This document shows positions 46,366 to 55,107 of a stretch of 64,000 bases of DNA, in pieces. The position numbers were made by a program, and so were the translations under genes. Positions within the stretch are counted from its first letter, which is position 1; every line of letters begins with the position of its first letter. Location of the stretch: contig UCJU01000003.1 in the NCBI GenBank assembly GCA_900472925.1, forward strand, positions 269,685 to 333,684, given 5' to 3'. The notes under the pieces are model-generated. The model did not search any database, was not told the origin of the DNA, and saw nothing but the letters and a program-made list of their open reading frames with translations. Source of the stretch: Hyphomicrobiales bacterium (GTDB lineage: Bacteria; Pseudomonadota; Alphaproteobacteria; Rhizobiales; Rhizobiaceae).

Positions 46366-46983
46366 TTAACGCGAGTAGAATTCGACCACGAGGTGTGGTT
46401 CCATAACGACGGCGTAAGGCACGTCAGCAAGAGCGGGAACGCGAACGAAGGTTGCGACCATCTTGTTGTGGTCAACTTCGACGTAGTCAGGAACGTCACG
46501 CTCTGCGAGAGCAACGGCTTCCAGAACGGTTACGAGCTGCTTGGACTTCTGACGAACTTCGATAACGTCGCCTGGCTTGCAACGGTAAGAACCGATGTTG
46601 ACGCGAACGCCGTTAACCGTGACGTGGCCATGGTTTACGAACTGACGAGCAGCGAAAACGGTCGGAACGAACTTTGCGCGGTACACGATCGCGTCCAGAC
46701 GGGACTCGAGCAGACCGATCAGGTTCTCGGATGTATCACCCTTGCGACGGTTTGCTTCGTCGTAGGTTGCACGGAACTGCTTTTCACGGACTTCACCGTA
46801 GTAGCCCTTGAGCTTCTGCTTGGCGCGCAGCTGCGTGCCGAAGTCGCTCATCTTGCCCTTGCGGCGCTGACCGTGCTGGCCTGGGCCATATTCGCGACGG
46901 TTTACTGGGGACTTAGGACGACCCCAGATATTTTCGCCCATGCGGCGGTCAATTTTATACTTAGACGATTCGCGCTTGCTCAT
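46366..46983 (-). CDS. rpsD: 30S ribosomal protein S4
   Basis: S4 is a primary 16S rRNA-binding protein that nucleates the small subunit. The 205-residue product starts [22 protein letters not shown] and has the S4 RNA-binding domain [37 protein letters not shown] 46983 has AAAGGAA upstream; the frame opens 13 codons further. The gene is alone, not in an alpha-type ribosomal operon. A perfect GNRA-loop hairpin lies in its leader at 47008-47027. Confidence 0.97.
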   Translation of the reverse strand: MSKRESSKYKIDRRMGENIWGRPKSPVNRREYGPGQHGQRRKGKMSDFGTQLRAKQKLKGYYGEVREKQFRATYDEANRRKGDTSENLIGLLESRLDAIVYRAKFVPTVFAARQFVNHGHVTVNGVRVNIGSYRCKPGDVIEVRQKSKQLVTVLEAVALAERDVPDYVEVDHNKMVATFVRVPALADVPYAVVMEPHLVVEFYSR

Positions 46984-47424
46984 CGTATTTCCTTTCAGAA
47001 TGTTACACCGGTTTGTTGCCAAACCGGATCAAGGAAACACGCCCTCCTCTGAGGTCCCGTTTTAGGACCTCTGACAGGTTTCTCACATTTGCGTACGGAG
47101 AAGCCACGGGACATGTCGGTGGTGTCGATTGCCGAACGTCGTTCAAGAACCACAGGGCAACCAACCAAATACACCGAGCATTGCTGCCCGGTCTTGAGCG
47201 GCTTCTATGGTTCCTTCATAAAGATGTCAACGAGAAAAAAGTTTGACGCTGCTCTTGAAACAGGGTTTCGCCACATTATTTCTCGTCCGTGATCAGAACT
47301 CGGGCCCCTCTGGCGTATTACCGGACAATACGCGATGTCGAGTTTCTTAAGGTTGGGGCCACGTTTATATCTATCACACGTTCCCCATCCGAAAAGCCAA
47401 CCTCGTCCGGCCAAAGGTTGACTG
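46984..47424. other. Divergent intergenic region between rpsD and the TerC-family gene
   Basis: These 441 bases contain the rpsD leader hairpin (described separately) and presumably both promoters. A short open frame at 47113-47292 was considered and not accepted. I do not see a yybP-ykoY manganese riboswitch ahead of the TerC gene. Confidence 0.4.
47008..47027 (-). promoter_or_regulatory. Hairpin with GCAA tetraloop in the rpsD leader
   Basis: On the minus strand CCGGTTTG pairs perfectly with CAAACCGG around GCAA, a stable GNRA loop. The stem ends about 24 bases before the rpsD start codon, just upstream of the Shine-Dalgarno. It has no T-tract, so it is not a terminator; translational autocontrol by S4 is a reasonable guess. 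Confidence 0.55.
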
Positions 47425-48408
47425 ATGGACTTTCTTCTCACAGATTTTCTCGGCACGCCCGCATGGATGTGGGCCGTCTTTATTTCTCTCGTATTGGGTT
47501 TGCTGGCGCTCGATCTGGGCGTATTGCATAAGAACTCAAAGGAAATCGGCATCCGCGAAAGCATGCTGATGTCCACATTCTATATCGGTATCGGTTTGGC
47601 CTTCGGTGGCTGGATCTGGTACCAGTCAGGCCAGCAATCGGCGATGGAATACATCACCGGCTTCGTGGTCGAAAAAAGCCTGGCGATGGATAACATCTTC
47701 ATCATTGCCATGATCTTTTCCTACTTCGCCATTCCCCGCCAATACCAGCACCGCGTGCTGCTCTGGGGTATCCTCGGCGTAATCGTTCTGCGCGGTATCA
47801 TGATTGCCGCCGGTGCTGCCATCGTCGAGAATTTCCACTGGGTTCTCTACATCTTCGCAGCATTTCTGGTTTTCACCGGTCTCAAGATGCTGTTCTCGTC
47901 GGATCATGATGAAAACGACATCGGCAACAACAAGATATTGAAGTTCCTACGTCGTCACCTGCCGGTGACCAATGCTCTCCATGGCGAAAAATTCATCGTC
48001 AAGGAAGTGGATGCAAAGACCGGCAGGCTGAAGACCTTCGTGACGCCTCTGTTCCTTGCGCTGATCATGGTCGAAATCGCTGACCTTATCTTCGCGGTCG
48101 ACTCGATCCCGGCGATCTTCGCAATCACCACGGACCCGTTCATCGTCTACACGTCGAACATCTTCGCGATCCTTGGTCTTCGCGCTTTGTACTTCGCGCT
48201 GGCTGCCCTCATCCACCGCTTCGCATACCTGAAATATGCACTGGCTGCGGTTCTGGTGTTCGTCGGCTCGAAAATCTTCCTGGCCGACATGCTGGGCATT
48301 GCCAAAATTCCGCCAGCGGTTTCGCTGGGCGTGACGGTGGCAATCCTCGTGACAGGCGTTGTCGGCTCGCTCATAGCGACCCGTCATGAAAAGAAGTCTA
48401 TTGAGTAA
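47425..48408 (+). CDS. TerC/Alx-family membrane protein
   Basis: The 327-residue inner-membrane protein has about nine helices and the TerC-family acidic motifs EKSLAMDNIFIIAM and EIADLIFAVDSIPAIFAIT in two helices. Relatives Alx and MntX-like proteins export manganese, and others are linked to tellurite resistance; here the substrate is inferred as Mn2+ at best. The loop SSDHDENDIGNN is acidic. It has no tellurite genes around it and seems monocistronic. Confidence 0.9.
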   Translation: MDFLLTDFLGTPAWMWAVFISLVLGLLALDLGVLHKNSKEIGIRESMLMSTFYIGIGLAFGGWIWYQSGQQSAMEYITGFVVEKSLAMDNIFIIAMIFSYFAIPRQYQHRVLLWGILGVIVLRGIMIAAGAAIVENFHWVLYIFAAFLVFTGLKMLFSSDHDENDIGNNKILKFLRRHLPVTNALHGEKFIVKEVDAKTGRLKTFVTPLFLALIMVEIADLIFAVDSIPAIFAITTDPFIVYTSNIFAILGLRALYFALAALIHRFAYLKYALAAVLVFVGSKIFLADMLGIAKIPPAVSLGVTVAILVTGVVGSLIATRHEKKSIE

Positions 48409-48444
48409 ATTCTAGGTGGAGGCGGCGAAAGCCGCCTTCATCCG

Positions 48445-49965
48445 TTACTCGGCCGCGAACTTCGCAATTTCTTCAGCCGCATCCGCATCGCCGGGTGCGG
48501 TTTTTGCGTCGAGGTCGGGGAAGGCAACGATACGCTTTCCGGAGAAATCGGCGTGGACGACCACCAGTTCCTTCTCCTCGAAATAGCCGAGCAGCATGCG
48601 CGCGCGCCGCGCGGAATGGGTGCCATAGGCGCGGGCGATGCGCGCGTCGGACGGACATGGTTCTTGCGCCAGCGCCGCCTTGACCAGAAGCAGGAATACA
48701 CCCTGCAAATCATCGGAGACGTTCTTTGAAAGCTCCAGCGCCTTCTGCCAGTCTTCACTTGCCGCCATAGTCGCATCCACACCGGAGCGTGTGATGGCCA
48801 CCTGACGACGAAACTCGGAGAGAGTCATCGGCGTGCCAGGAATGCGACGCATGCGGGCGCGGACTAGAAACTCCTGATAGAGCACCGCATCGGTTCGATA
48901 AGCCGATTGCGGATCGTCCATGATTTCGGTCAGCACCGCCGAGATCTTTTCCGTCCGCTCCTCCGGCGAAAGTTCCGGCTGGCTGCTTCGCTGCGGCTGT
49001 GTTTGCGGCTCCGGCCCGCCAATGGCTGGTGTGGAACGGGAAAGCTCTGCCAGAATATCGGTCGTCGGGCGCGGCGCCGGTGGCGTGCGGCGAACAGGGC
49101 CACGCGTGAACTCTTCCGGGTCCGGTGTGAAGATCAGGTCTTCGACATCCTGTGGCGAGTCCGGCAATGGCATCAGTTTCGGTGAAGAGGACCTCGCCGA
49201 GGTTTCGACGTTGCCAATGACGATGGGCAGCGGACGGCGCGACAGTGCCGGGCCAAGCGCGACGAAATTGCCGCGCTGCAAGTCGCGGAACATTTCCGCC
49301 TGGCGACGATCCATTCCGAGCAGATCAGCGGCGCGCGCCATATCGATGTCGAGAAAGGTGCGGCCCATGAGGAAGTTGGAGGCTTCAGCCGCTACGTTCT
49401 TGGCAAGTTTTGCAAGACGCTGCGTGGCGATGACGCCAGCCAGACCGCGCTTACGGCCACGGCACATGAGGTTCGTCATGGCACCCAGCGACATCTTGCG
49501 CGCATCTTCGGTCACCTCGCCAGCGACCGATGGCGCAAACATCTGCGCTTCATCCACGACGACCAGAACCGGATACCAGAAATCACGGTCGGCATCGAAC
49601 AGGCCGTTGAGGAAAGCAGCGGCGGCGCGCATTTGCTGCTCGATATCGAGACCTTCCAGCGTCAGCACGCAGGATACACGGTGCTGCCTGATCCGGTTGG
49701 CAATGCCCGCAAGCTCGCCTTCGGTGCGCTCGCCATCGACAACAACATGGCCGAACTTATCAGCAAGCGTAACGAAATCGCCTTCGGGATCGATGATGAC
49801 CTGCTGCACCCACGGCGCAGACTGCTCCAGAAGACGGCGCAGCAGATGCGATTTGCCAGAACCGGAATTGCCTTGCACCAGCAAACGCGTGGCCAGCAAT
49901 TCCTCGATATCGAGCTTGGCCGCCTGCCCGCCCGATAGGGTTCCCATGTCGATACCGACCTGCAC
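48445..49965 (-). CDS. HerA-like DNA-translocase-type ATPase
   Basis: The 506-residue protein belongs to the FtsK/HerA P-loop ATPases (DUF87 group): Walker A GNSGSGKS at residues 32-39, Walker B VVVDEAQ at 135-141, and GRKRGLAGVIATQRLAKL. A Pro/Ser-rich linker (about residues 265-345) and a helical C-terminal domain follow. No nurA nuclease gene is adjacent, so it is an orphan of unknown role. GTG 49965 has AGGGA seven bases upstream; the frame extends 36 codons to 50073, which I consider less likely. Confidence 0.82.
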   Translation of the reverse strand: MQVGIDMGTLSGGQAAKLDIEELLATRLLVQGNSGSGKSHLLRRLLEQSAPWVQQVIIDPEGDFVTLADKFGHVVVDGERTEGELAGIANRIRQHRVSCVLTLEGLDIEQQMRAAAAFLNGLFDADRDFWYPVLVVVDEAQMFAPSVAGEVTEDARKMSLGAMTNLMCRGRKRGLAGVIATQRLAKLAKNVAAEASNFLMGRTFLDIDMARAADLLGMDRRQAEMFRDLQRGNFVALGPALSRRPLPIVIGNVETSARSSSPKLMPLPDSPQDVEDLIFTPDPEEFTRGPVRRTPPAPRPTTDILAELSRSTPAIGGPEPQTQPQRSSQPELSPEERTEKISAVLTEIMDDPQSAYRTDAVLYQEFLVRARMRRIPGTPMTLSEFRRQVAITRSGVDATMAASEDWQKALELSKNVSDDLQGVFLLLVKAALAQEPCPSDARIARAYGTHSARRARMLLGYFEEKELVVVHADFSGKRIVAFPDLDAKTAPGDADAAEEIAKFAAE

Positions 49966-50091
49966 TGTGAATTTCCCTGCGACTGCGAATGGATAATGCA
50001 CTGGCTCACGCCGCGCGAACAATCTCTTTACCAAAGTTTTAACCGAATACCCCTGCCTATCGCAACAATGCACAGGGAATATCGTCCTTTG

Positions 50092-50970
50092 TCAGGACGC
50101 GACGCGGGCCCACGACAAACGGCGTCCGAAGACATTGAGTGCGAGACCCGCAACCACCAAGGCACTGCCGATGATTTCCAGCTGCGTGATTTCCTCGGCA
50201 AAGGCGAAGTAGGCACCCACAAATCCGACGATCGGCACCAGCAGAGAAAACGGCGCAACCGTGCCTGCCGGATATCTCAGCAGCAGGAAGCTCCAGATGC
50301 CCGCACCGACAATAGTTGCGCCGTAGGCCATGTAGATCACCACCAACACCGTCGTAATGTTTGCAGACGCTACCCCTGTCGAAATGGCCTGCGGGCCTTC
50401 CAGTACCAGAGAGAGCGCTATGAGCGGCAGCACCGGCACAAGGCTTGTCCAGGCAACGAAAGATACGGCATTGACCCTGCCAACCTTGCGGTTGACGATA
50501 TTGCCAATCGCCCAGCTAAAAGCGGCGCCCACACACATCAACAGCGGCACCATGGCATCCATATCAAGACGCTCAAGACCGATTACGGCCAAACCGCCTA
50601 ACGCCACGGCTGCACCCGCAATATGGGATTTCAACGAGATCTCACTCAGCAGCGCCACGGCCAGCGCCATGGTAAAGAACGCTTGCGACTGGATGACCAG
50701 CGACGCCAACCCTGCGGGCAGCCCCCATTTTATCGCCATGTAAAGAAGCCCGAACTGCGCGCAGCCCATCACCATGCCGTAGACGACCATATGCTTCCAC
50801 GGCACTTTCGGACGCGAAATGAAGAAGACGAGCGGCACGGCAGCAAAGAAGTATCGCAACGCCGTTAAAAACAAAGGCGGCATATCCATGACGCCGATCT
50901 TGATGACAACGAAGTTGAAGCCCCACAAAAACACGGTGATAAGGGCGAGAAAGATATGCGGCACTGCCAT
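50092..50970 (-). CDS. EamA/DMT-family transporter
   Basis: The 292-residue inner-membrane protein has ten helices in two EamA repeats, starting MAVPHIFLALITVFLWGFNFVVIKIGV and ending EEITQLEIIGSALVVAGLALNVFGRR. It resembles the RhaT/EamA type exporters of amino acids and metabolites (O-acetylserine/cysteine type), but the substrate is not determined. It lies between the HerA-like gene and the LysE remnant on the same strand. Confidence 0.86.
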   Translation of the reverse strand: MAVPHIFLALITVFLWGFNFVVIKIGVMDMPPLFLTALRYFFAAVPLVFFISRPKVPWKHMVVYGMVMGCAQFGLLYMAIKWGLPAGLASLVIQSQAFFTMALAVALLSEISLKSHIAGAAVALGGLAVIGLERLDMDAMVPLLMCVGAAFSWAIGNIVNRKVGRVNAVSFVAWTSLVPVLPLIALSLVLEGPQAISTGVASANITTVLVVIYMAYGATIVGAGIWSFLLLRYPAGTVAPFSLLVPIVGFVGAYFAFAEEITQLEIIGSALVVAGLALNVFGRRLSWARVAS

Positions 50971-51013
50971 TTTGTTTTTATCCTATCGGGTGCCGCATGA
51001 GATCGCGGCATTC

Positions 51014-51421
51014 TTAACCGGCGGCGCGCTTCCAACCCATGGTCAACAGTCCAGCCCCGATCAGCAGGCTTCCGCCTGTACGGTTGACGATGCGCTGTAC
51101 TTTGGGCTTTCGAATGGAATTGCGGGCCGCACTTGCCAGCACTCCATAAAGAGCCGCATTGCAGGTGGCAAGCACAAGAAACGTGACTTCAAAGATCATC
51201 ACCTGCGGCCAGAACGGCAGCGATGGCGTCAGAAACTGCGGCAGAAAGGCCACGAAGAAAATGATGCTCTTCGGGTTCAGAGCCGTGACGATATAGGTAT
51301 GCAGGAAGATTTTAAGTGGATGTTCCTTGCCGGTTGTCGCTTCTTGCGCGCCCTCACCGCTCACCGGCACGCAATTCTGCTTGAAACCCAGATAGCCAAG
51401 CATGTCAATCGATGAGATCAA
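51014..51421 (-). pseudogene. 5'-truncated LysE-family exporter
   Basis: The 135 residues correspond only to the C-terminal two thirds of a LysE/RhtB exporter (usually about 205 residues): YLGFKQ, then LHTYIVTALNPKSIIFFVAFLPQF, and a last pair of helices LIGAGLLTMGWKRA. The first two helices are absent; the DNA just upstream is the end of the GNAT gene on the same strand. The frame begins at TTG 51421 without a Shine-Dalgarno. A deletion that removed the 5' third is the simplest explanation. A functional short transporter is unlikely. Confidence 0.78.
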
Positions 51422-51431
51422 CCTTATGCCA

Positions 51432-51947
51432 TCACTGCTCGGTGGGCGGATTGAGAACGACCGACATCAGCACCTCATCGTAGTAGGTTTGCCCTACTTT
51501 CAATGCCCGCCGTTCAAACCCATACTGCTCGAACCCCATCTTGATATACAGTTTGTGGGCGGCAATATTCGACGCGCCGACGATAATGGTGACCTCTTCA
51601 ACCAGCGGCTTGGCGTAGTCCAGCACGTGTCGGATCAATGCAGCACCGATACCTTTGCCGCGCATATCTGACCGCACATACATGCCCCAAATCGCACCTT
51701 TGTGTTTTGTCTTTGAGGCAACGGGAATACGTAATCCCACAGCACCGACCAGCGCAGTCTCTCCGTCTAGGCGCGCGCCAAAGACAGCGCCTCCTTCAAG
51801 GCGCTGCGCGAAATCATCGACAGATAATGGCGATTCGTCCTCGAAAGAGGCACCAAAGGCCTCAGGATTTTTAGACAGGCCATCCAGACGCAGGTCGCGA
51901 TAGTCTGCTGCATCGGCACCCGACAGTTTTTTGATAGAAATTGGCAT
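51432..51947 (-). CDS. GNAT-family N-acetyltransferase
   Basis: The 171-residue protein has the acetyl-CoA-binding motif VRSDMRGKGIGAALIRHVLDYA and the late ASNIAAHKLYIKMGFEQYGFERRALKV of GNAT enzymes. The substrate is unknown. ATG 51947 has GAGGG upstream and starts MPISIKKLSGADAADYRDLRLDGL as in homologues; the open frame begins 25 codons earlier. The remnant of a LysE gene starts 10 bases downstream. Confidence 0.87.
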   Translation of the reverse strand: MPISIKKLSGADAADYRDLRLDGLSKNPEAFGASFEDESPLSVDDFAQRLEGGAVFGARLDGETALVGAVGLRIPVASKTKHKGAIWGMYVRSDMRGKGIGAALIRHVLDYAKPLVEEVTIIVGASNIAAHKLYIKMGFEQYGFERRALKVGQTYYDEVLMSVVLNPPTEQ

Positions 51948-52018
51948 AGCACCCTCGATACTTGACGCACATCGCTCAACAAGCCTCCCCGCCAGCATTC
52001 GGCGGAGAGGTCTTGCTA

Positions 52019-52255
52019 TCAAAACCGGGGATACCAGGGGGGTATCAACGGCTTGTGTGACGACGATTTATTGACTGGCAGACCGACATCGCGCCGCATA
52101 TGGTCTGACAGATGTGACACATGCGTCCGTGTTTGCTGACGTCGCCATACGACGAATAGCATCGCCTTGACTGTGGTCCATGTACCGAATTGGCTGAACA
52201 GTTCATCAACTGCTTCAGAAACATTATGTACACGTAAAGATTGCTCTTTAGACAT
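52019..52255 (-). CDS. DUF1127 protein
   Basis: The 78-residue basic protein contains the DUF1127 core near residues 28-62: TVKAMLFVVWRRQQTRTHVSHLSDHMRRDVGLP. The family is abundant in Rhizobiales as short Arg-rich proteins and in Agrobacterium has been connected with RNA turnover and metabolism. GGCGGA precedes the ATG. A 34-residue ORF with a strong Shine-Dalgarno lies 154 bases upstream on the same strand. Confidence 0.85.
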   Translation of the reverse strand: MSKEQSLRVHNVSEAVDELFSQFGTWTTVKAMLFVVWRRQQTRTHVSHLSDHMRRDVGLPVNKSSSHKPLIPPWYPRF

Positions 52256-52653
52256 AGGAAGTCCGCCCCGGCGCGATCAAGCGACCAGGTCCTTTCGTGA
52301 TGAGAAAAGACGTGCAGGTACGGCGGACGCAGCACGACGCTACGACAACGACAAAATGACCGGCACGTATAGATTTAAGTTGAAATGCCTGTAAAGGCTG
52401 GAGAAATGCTTAGACAGCAATTCCGCGTCGAACACATGGCATAATATATCCGGTCATTACCGGAGCCATAAGTCGGGCCACGCCAGAGAGGCGATGATAA
52501 GTATATGTATTCATTTATACGCCTCCTGAGTTTGAGTTGCGGGCCTGATTTTTATGACACCGCTTCGATTCGATTTCAATAGCTTCAATCTCGAATTGCA
52601 GCCAAGAACAAGACTTGATGCAAAAACGCAACAGTTTTTTTCAGGAGCGATTC
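52256..52653. other. Intergenic region between DUF1127 and murI
   Basis: This 398-base region holds a possible 34-residue ORF (described separately), a minus-strand promoter-like pair TTGAAA-N17-CATAAA near 52548-52576, and a small hairpin TCCGGT / ACCGGA near 52449-52463. No terminator is visible after murI. Confidence 0.4.
52410..52514 (-). CDS. Possible 34-residue peptide
   Basis: AGGAGG lies seven bases before ATG 52514, an ideal Shine-Dalgarno, and a sigma-70-like promoter pair stands just upstream. The peptide starts MNTYTYHRLSGVARLM and has an amphipathic hydrophobic middle (LMAPVMTGYIMP) and a basic end (CVRRGIAV). I know no family. It precedes the DUF1127 gene on the same strand and may share a transcript with it. 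Confidence 0.5.
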   Translation of the reverse strand: MNTYTYHRLSGVARLMAPVMTGYIMPCVRRGIAV

Positions 52654-53475
52654 TTACATCGCGATTTTCAGACCAAATCCCTGCATCAGCCTTCGGGTCG
52701 TGAAATCCGGTTGCCCGGATGTAAAGATAGCAAAATCGAAACTTTCGGGATGCTCCGCGCCGGGGATCAGCTCGACTTTCCGTCGCGCCTGCCGGGCAAT
52801 GGCTTCTGCGGGGTCCAGCCAATCGACGGGCCACGGCGCAAGCCTGCGGAAGACATTGGCCAAGAACGGATAATGCGTGCAGGCCAGCACGATGATATCC
52901 GTGCGTTTGCCATCGGCCTCGACAAAGCACGGCGATATTTCCGCCAGTACGGCTTCATCAGAAACCGCTTCGCCCCTAATCCATGCCTCGGCCATGCGGG
53001 CAAGATTTTCAGACCCGACCAACCGCACATGGCATTGCGACGCGAAGGACTGGATCAGATCGCGCGTGTAGGCACGCTTGACGGTGCCAGGTGTTGCCAG
53101 CACCGAGACGAGACCAGAACGGGTGCGTTCTGCGGCGGGCTTGATGGCAGGTACGGTGCCAATGAATGTCATATTTGGAAACTCTGCCCGAAGCGCGGCA
53201 CCCGCCAGTGTAAAAGCCGTGTTGCAAGCGACGATACAGACCTCAGGATCGTGGGTATCGATCAACCGCCTGAACAGCGCAAGAAGTCGCTCGGTCAGCG
53301 CAATTTCTTCCCATCCGCCATAGGGAAAACCGGCATCATCGGCCACATAAATAAAGCTGCGCTCGGGCATCAGCACCCTCGCCTCACGCAGAACAGTCAG
53401 GCCACCGATGCCGCTATCGAGAACGAGCACCGGCTTGACCGTCGACTGTATGATATCATGCGTCGTTGCCGTCAT
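52654..53475 (-). CDS. murI: Glutamate racemase
   Basis: MurI supplies D-glutamate for peptidoglycan. The 273-residue product has [17 protein letters not shown] at the start, [13 protein letters not shown], and the two catalytic cysteines in VACNTAFT and [12 protein letters not shown] 53475 gives the family start [11 protein letters not shown]; the open frame goes 20 codons upstream. Its 5' end overlaps the end of the trmJ-like gene by 20 bases, so it is probably translated from the same mRNA. Confidence 0.94.
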   Translation of the reverse strand: MTATTHDIIQSTVKPVLVLDSGIGGLTVLREARVLMPERSFIYVADDAGFPYGGWEEIALTERLLALFRRLIDTHDPEVCIVACNTAFTLAGAALRAEFPNMTFIGTVPAIKPAAERTRSGLVSVLATPGTVKRAYTRDLIQSFASQCHVRLVGSENLARMAEAWIRGEAVSDEAVLAEISPCFVEADGKRTDIIVLACTHYPFLANVFRRLAPWPVDWLDPAEAIARQARRKVELIPGAEHPESFDFAIFTSGQPDFTTRRLMQGFGLKIAM

Positions 53476-54286
53476 CTTCCTTGGTGCTCCCCTCGGCGTA
53501 TGGACCATTGCTGCCACGCGGCGTCTGACGACCATACTTATCGAATGTGCCGAAGACGCCGCGCAACACGCTGATCTCCTGCGACGTCAACGCCCGACGC
53601 GACAGCACCGCGCGCAGATTTTCGATCATGCGCTGCTTCTTGCCCTCGGGGCGAAAATAGCCACGCGCATCCAGCGCTTCTTCCAACTGCTCGAAAAGCC
53701 CGTAAAGCTGCTCTTTCGTCGCCTGTTGCTGCTCCAATGGCTCAAACAAGGTTTCGCTCAAATCCTCCATGCCTGATTTCATCCATTCATAGGACATCAG
53801 CAGCACGGCTTGCGCGATGTTGAGCGAGGCAAACGCAGGATTGACGGGGAATGTGACGATCTCGTCAGCCAGTGCGACCTCTTCATTGGTCAAGCCCCAG
53901 CGTTCGCGCCCAAACAGGATGCCGGTTTTCTCACCGGATTTGAATTTCGTGCGCAGGGTTTCTGCAGCCACCACAGGCGCACGCACGGGCTTGAAACCGT
54001 AGCGTTCCCGCGCCGTGGTGGCGTAGGTGAACTGCAAGTCCGCAGTTGCTTCCTCGATGGTGTCGAAAACACGTGTACGGTCGATGACGTGATCGGCTTT
54101 CGATGCGGCGGAGCGGGCTTTCTCACTCGGCCAGCCATCTCTGGGGTTGACCAGCCGCAGTTCGGCAAGCCCGAAATTGGCCATGGCGCGCGCCACCATG
54201 CCGATGTTTTCGCCCAGTTGAGGTTCGACCAGAATGATCGCCGGGCCTTCTGCCAAAAGCTGAAGCTCGCTATTCGTGCCTGCCAT
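53456..54286 (-). CDS. trmJ: TrmJ-like tRNA/rRNA methyltransferase (SPOUT/TrmH family)
   Basis: Members methylate the 2'-O of tRNA nucleotide 32 with SAM. The 276-residue product has the SPOUT motifs [24 protein letters not shown] (motif 1), [20 protein letters not shown] (motif 2) and [19 protein letters not shown] (motif 3), then a helical C-terminal extension. ATG 54286 has GGAAGG upstream and starts [17 protein letters not shown]. The exact RNA target is inferred. It overlaps murI. Confidence 0.9.
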   Translation of the reverse strand: MAGTNSELQLLAEGPAIILVEPQLGENIGMVARAMANFGLAELRLVNPRDGWPSEKARSAASKADHVIDRTRVFDTIEEATADLQFTYATTARERYGFKPVRAPVVAAETLRTKFKSGEKTGILFGRERWGLTNEEVALADEIVTFPVNPAFASLNIAQAVLLMSYEWMKSGMEDLSETLFEPLEQQQATKEQLYGLFEQLEEALDARGYFRPEGKKQRMIENLRAVLSRRALTSQEISVLRGVFGTFDKYGRQTPRGSNGPYAEGSTKEDDGNDA

Positions 54287-54362
54287 ATTCGCCTTCCGAT
54301 TTTTAGGCTTCACTGGCATAGATTTCGGGACAAATCAAAGGCACGCGTGGCGGATAGCTACA

Positions 54363-54896
54363 TTATTCGCCCTTGATGATGTTTGCCATTTCCTGAAGCA
54401 GCGAATCCCTGCCCTCGTCTCCTACACGGTGAATGTCGTTGATGACAGGCTTGCCGTCTTCTTCGATAACGTCGAAATTCACCTGATCGACCGTCGCCTT
54501 CATCTCTGCCTCGTCCATGCAGGCCCACAATTTGAACTTCACGGTGACGTCCGTCACGCCATCTTTGGCTGGTGCGGGCGAAATCGCAACGTCCTGCAAC
54601 GGGCAACCATCTTGCGAATTGGTGACGACGTCATAACCGAAGGGATCGCCCTTATCGGTGTTTTCGACATCAGAGGCCGGTTTTTTGGACGCTTCACTAT
54701 ACTGAGATACGAATTTTTTGCTGAACAATGTTGTCAGCAGATCCTCATCAAAAATGTATTTCCAGTCATCCGCTTCTCCCGACCAGTTTTTGACGGTGAT
54801 ATCCATCACCTTCTTGACCGGTTCCGTGGGGTCGGCTGCAAAGGCGTTGCAGGAGAAAACAAGGGCAGCGGTCGTGGCGAGCAGAATTTTCCGCAT
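54363..54896 (-). CDS. Secreted protein of unknown function (possible DUF3828)
   Basis: The 177-residue protein has a signal peptide MRKILLATTAALVFSCNAFAAD and a soluble periplasmic domain with DDWKYIFDEDLLTTLFSKKF, two cysteines (GCPLQD and WACMDE) that could form a disulphide, and EEDGKPVINDIHR near the end. The pattern resembles DUF3828-type proteins, but I am not sure. It follows no obvious operon partner; the trmJ-like gene lies 76 bases downstream. Confidence 0.72.
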   Translation of the reverse strand: MRKILLATTAALVFSCNAFAADPTEPVKKVMDITVKNWSGEADDWKYIFDEDLLTTLFSKKFVSQYSEASKKPASDVENTDKGDPFGYDVVTNSQDGCPLQDVAISPAPAKDGVTDVTVKFKLWACMDEAEMKATVDQVNFDVIEEDGKPVINDIHRVGDEGRDSLLQEMANIIKGE

Positions 54897-55107
54897 AATA
54901 ATGTCCTGAAGCAGAGCTTATCGATTGAAGCGATTCGTGGACTTTAATTCGCCGTTGCGTTTTAGCAATGCGCTTCTGGTTGTTTTAGAAAGTCCAAAAA
55001 AGCGTATGCATGGCTTTGCCTTGTGCCCTCACGATGCTATAGCGCCACGGGATATTTTTTGCATATCGCGCCCTCCCGGCGCAATCGTTCTCGAAGGTGA
55101 GGAATTC

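Noticed and set aside
47113-47292. A 59-codon plus-strand frame between rpsD and the TerC-family gene
   Set aside because: The Shine-Dalgarno is weak, the composition is not convincing, and nothing follows that would form an operon with it.
47293-47424. Possible yybP-ykoY manganese riboswitch before the TerC-family gene
   Set aside because: TerC/Alx genes often carry this riboswitch, but the conserved purine-rich paired loops are not visible here.
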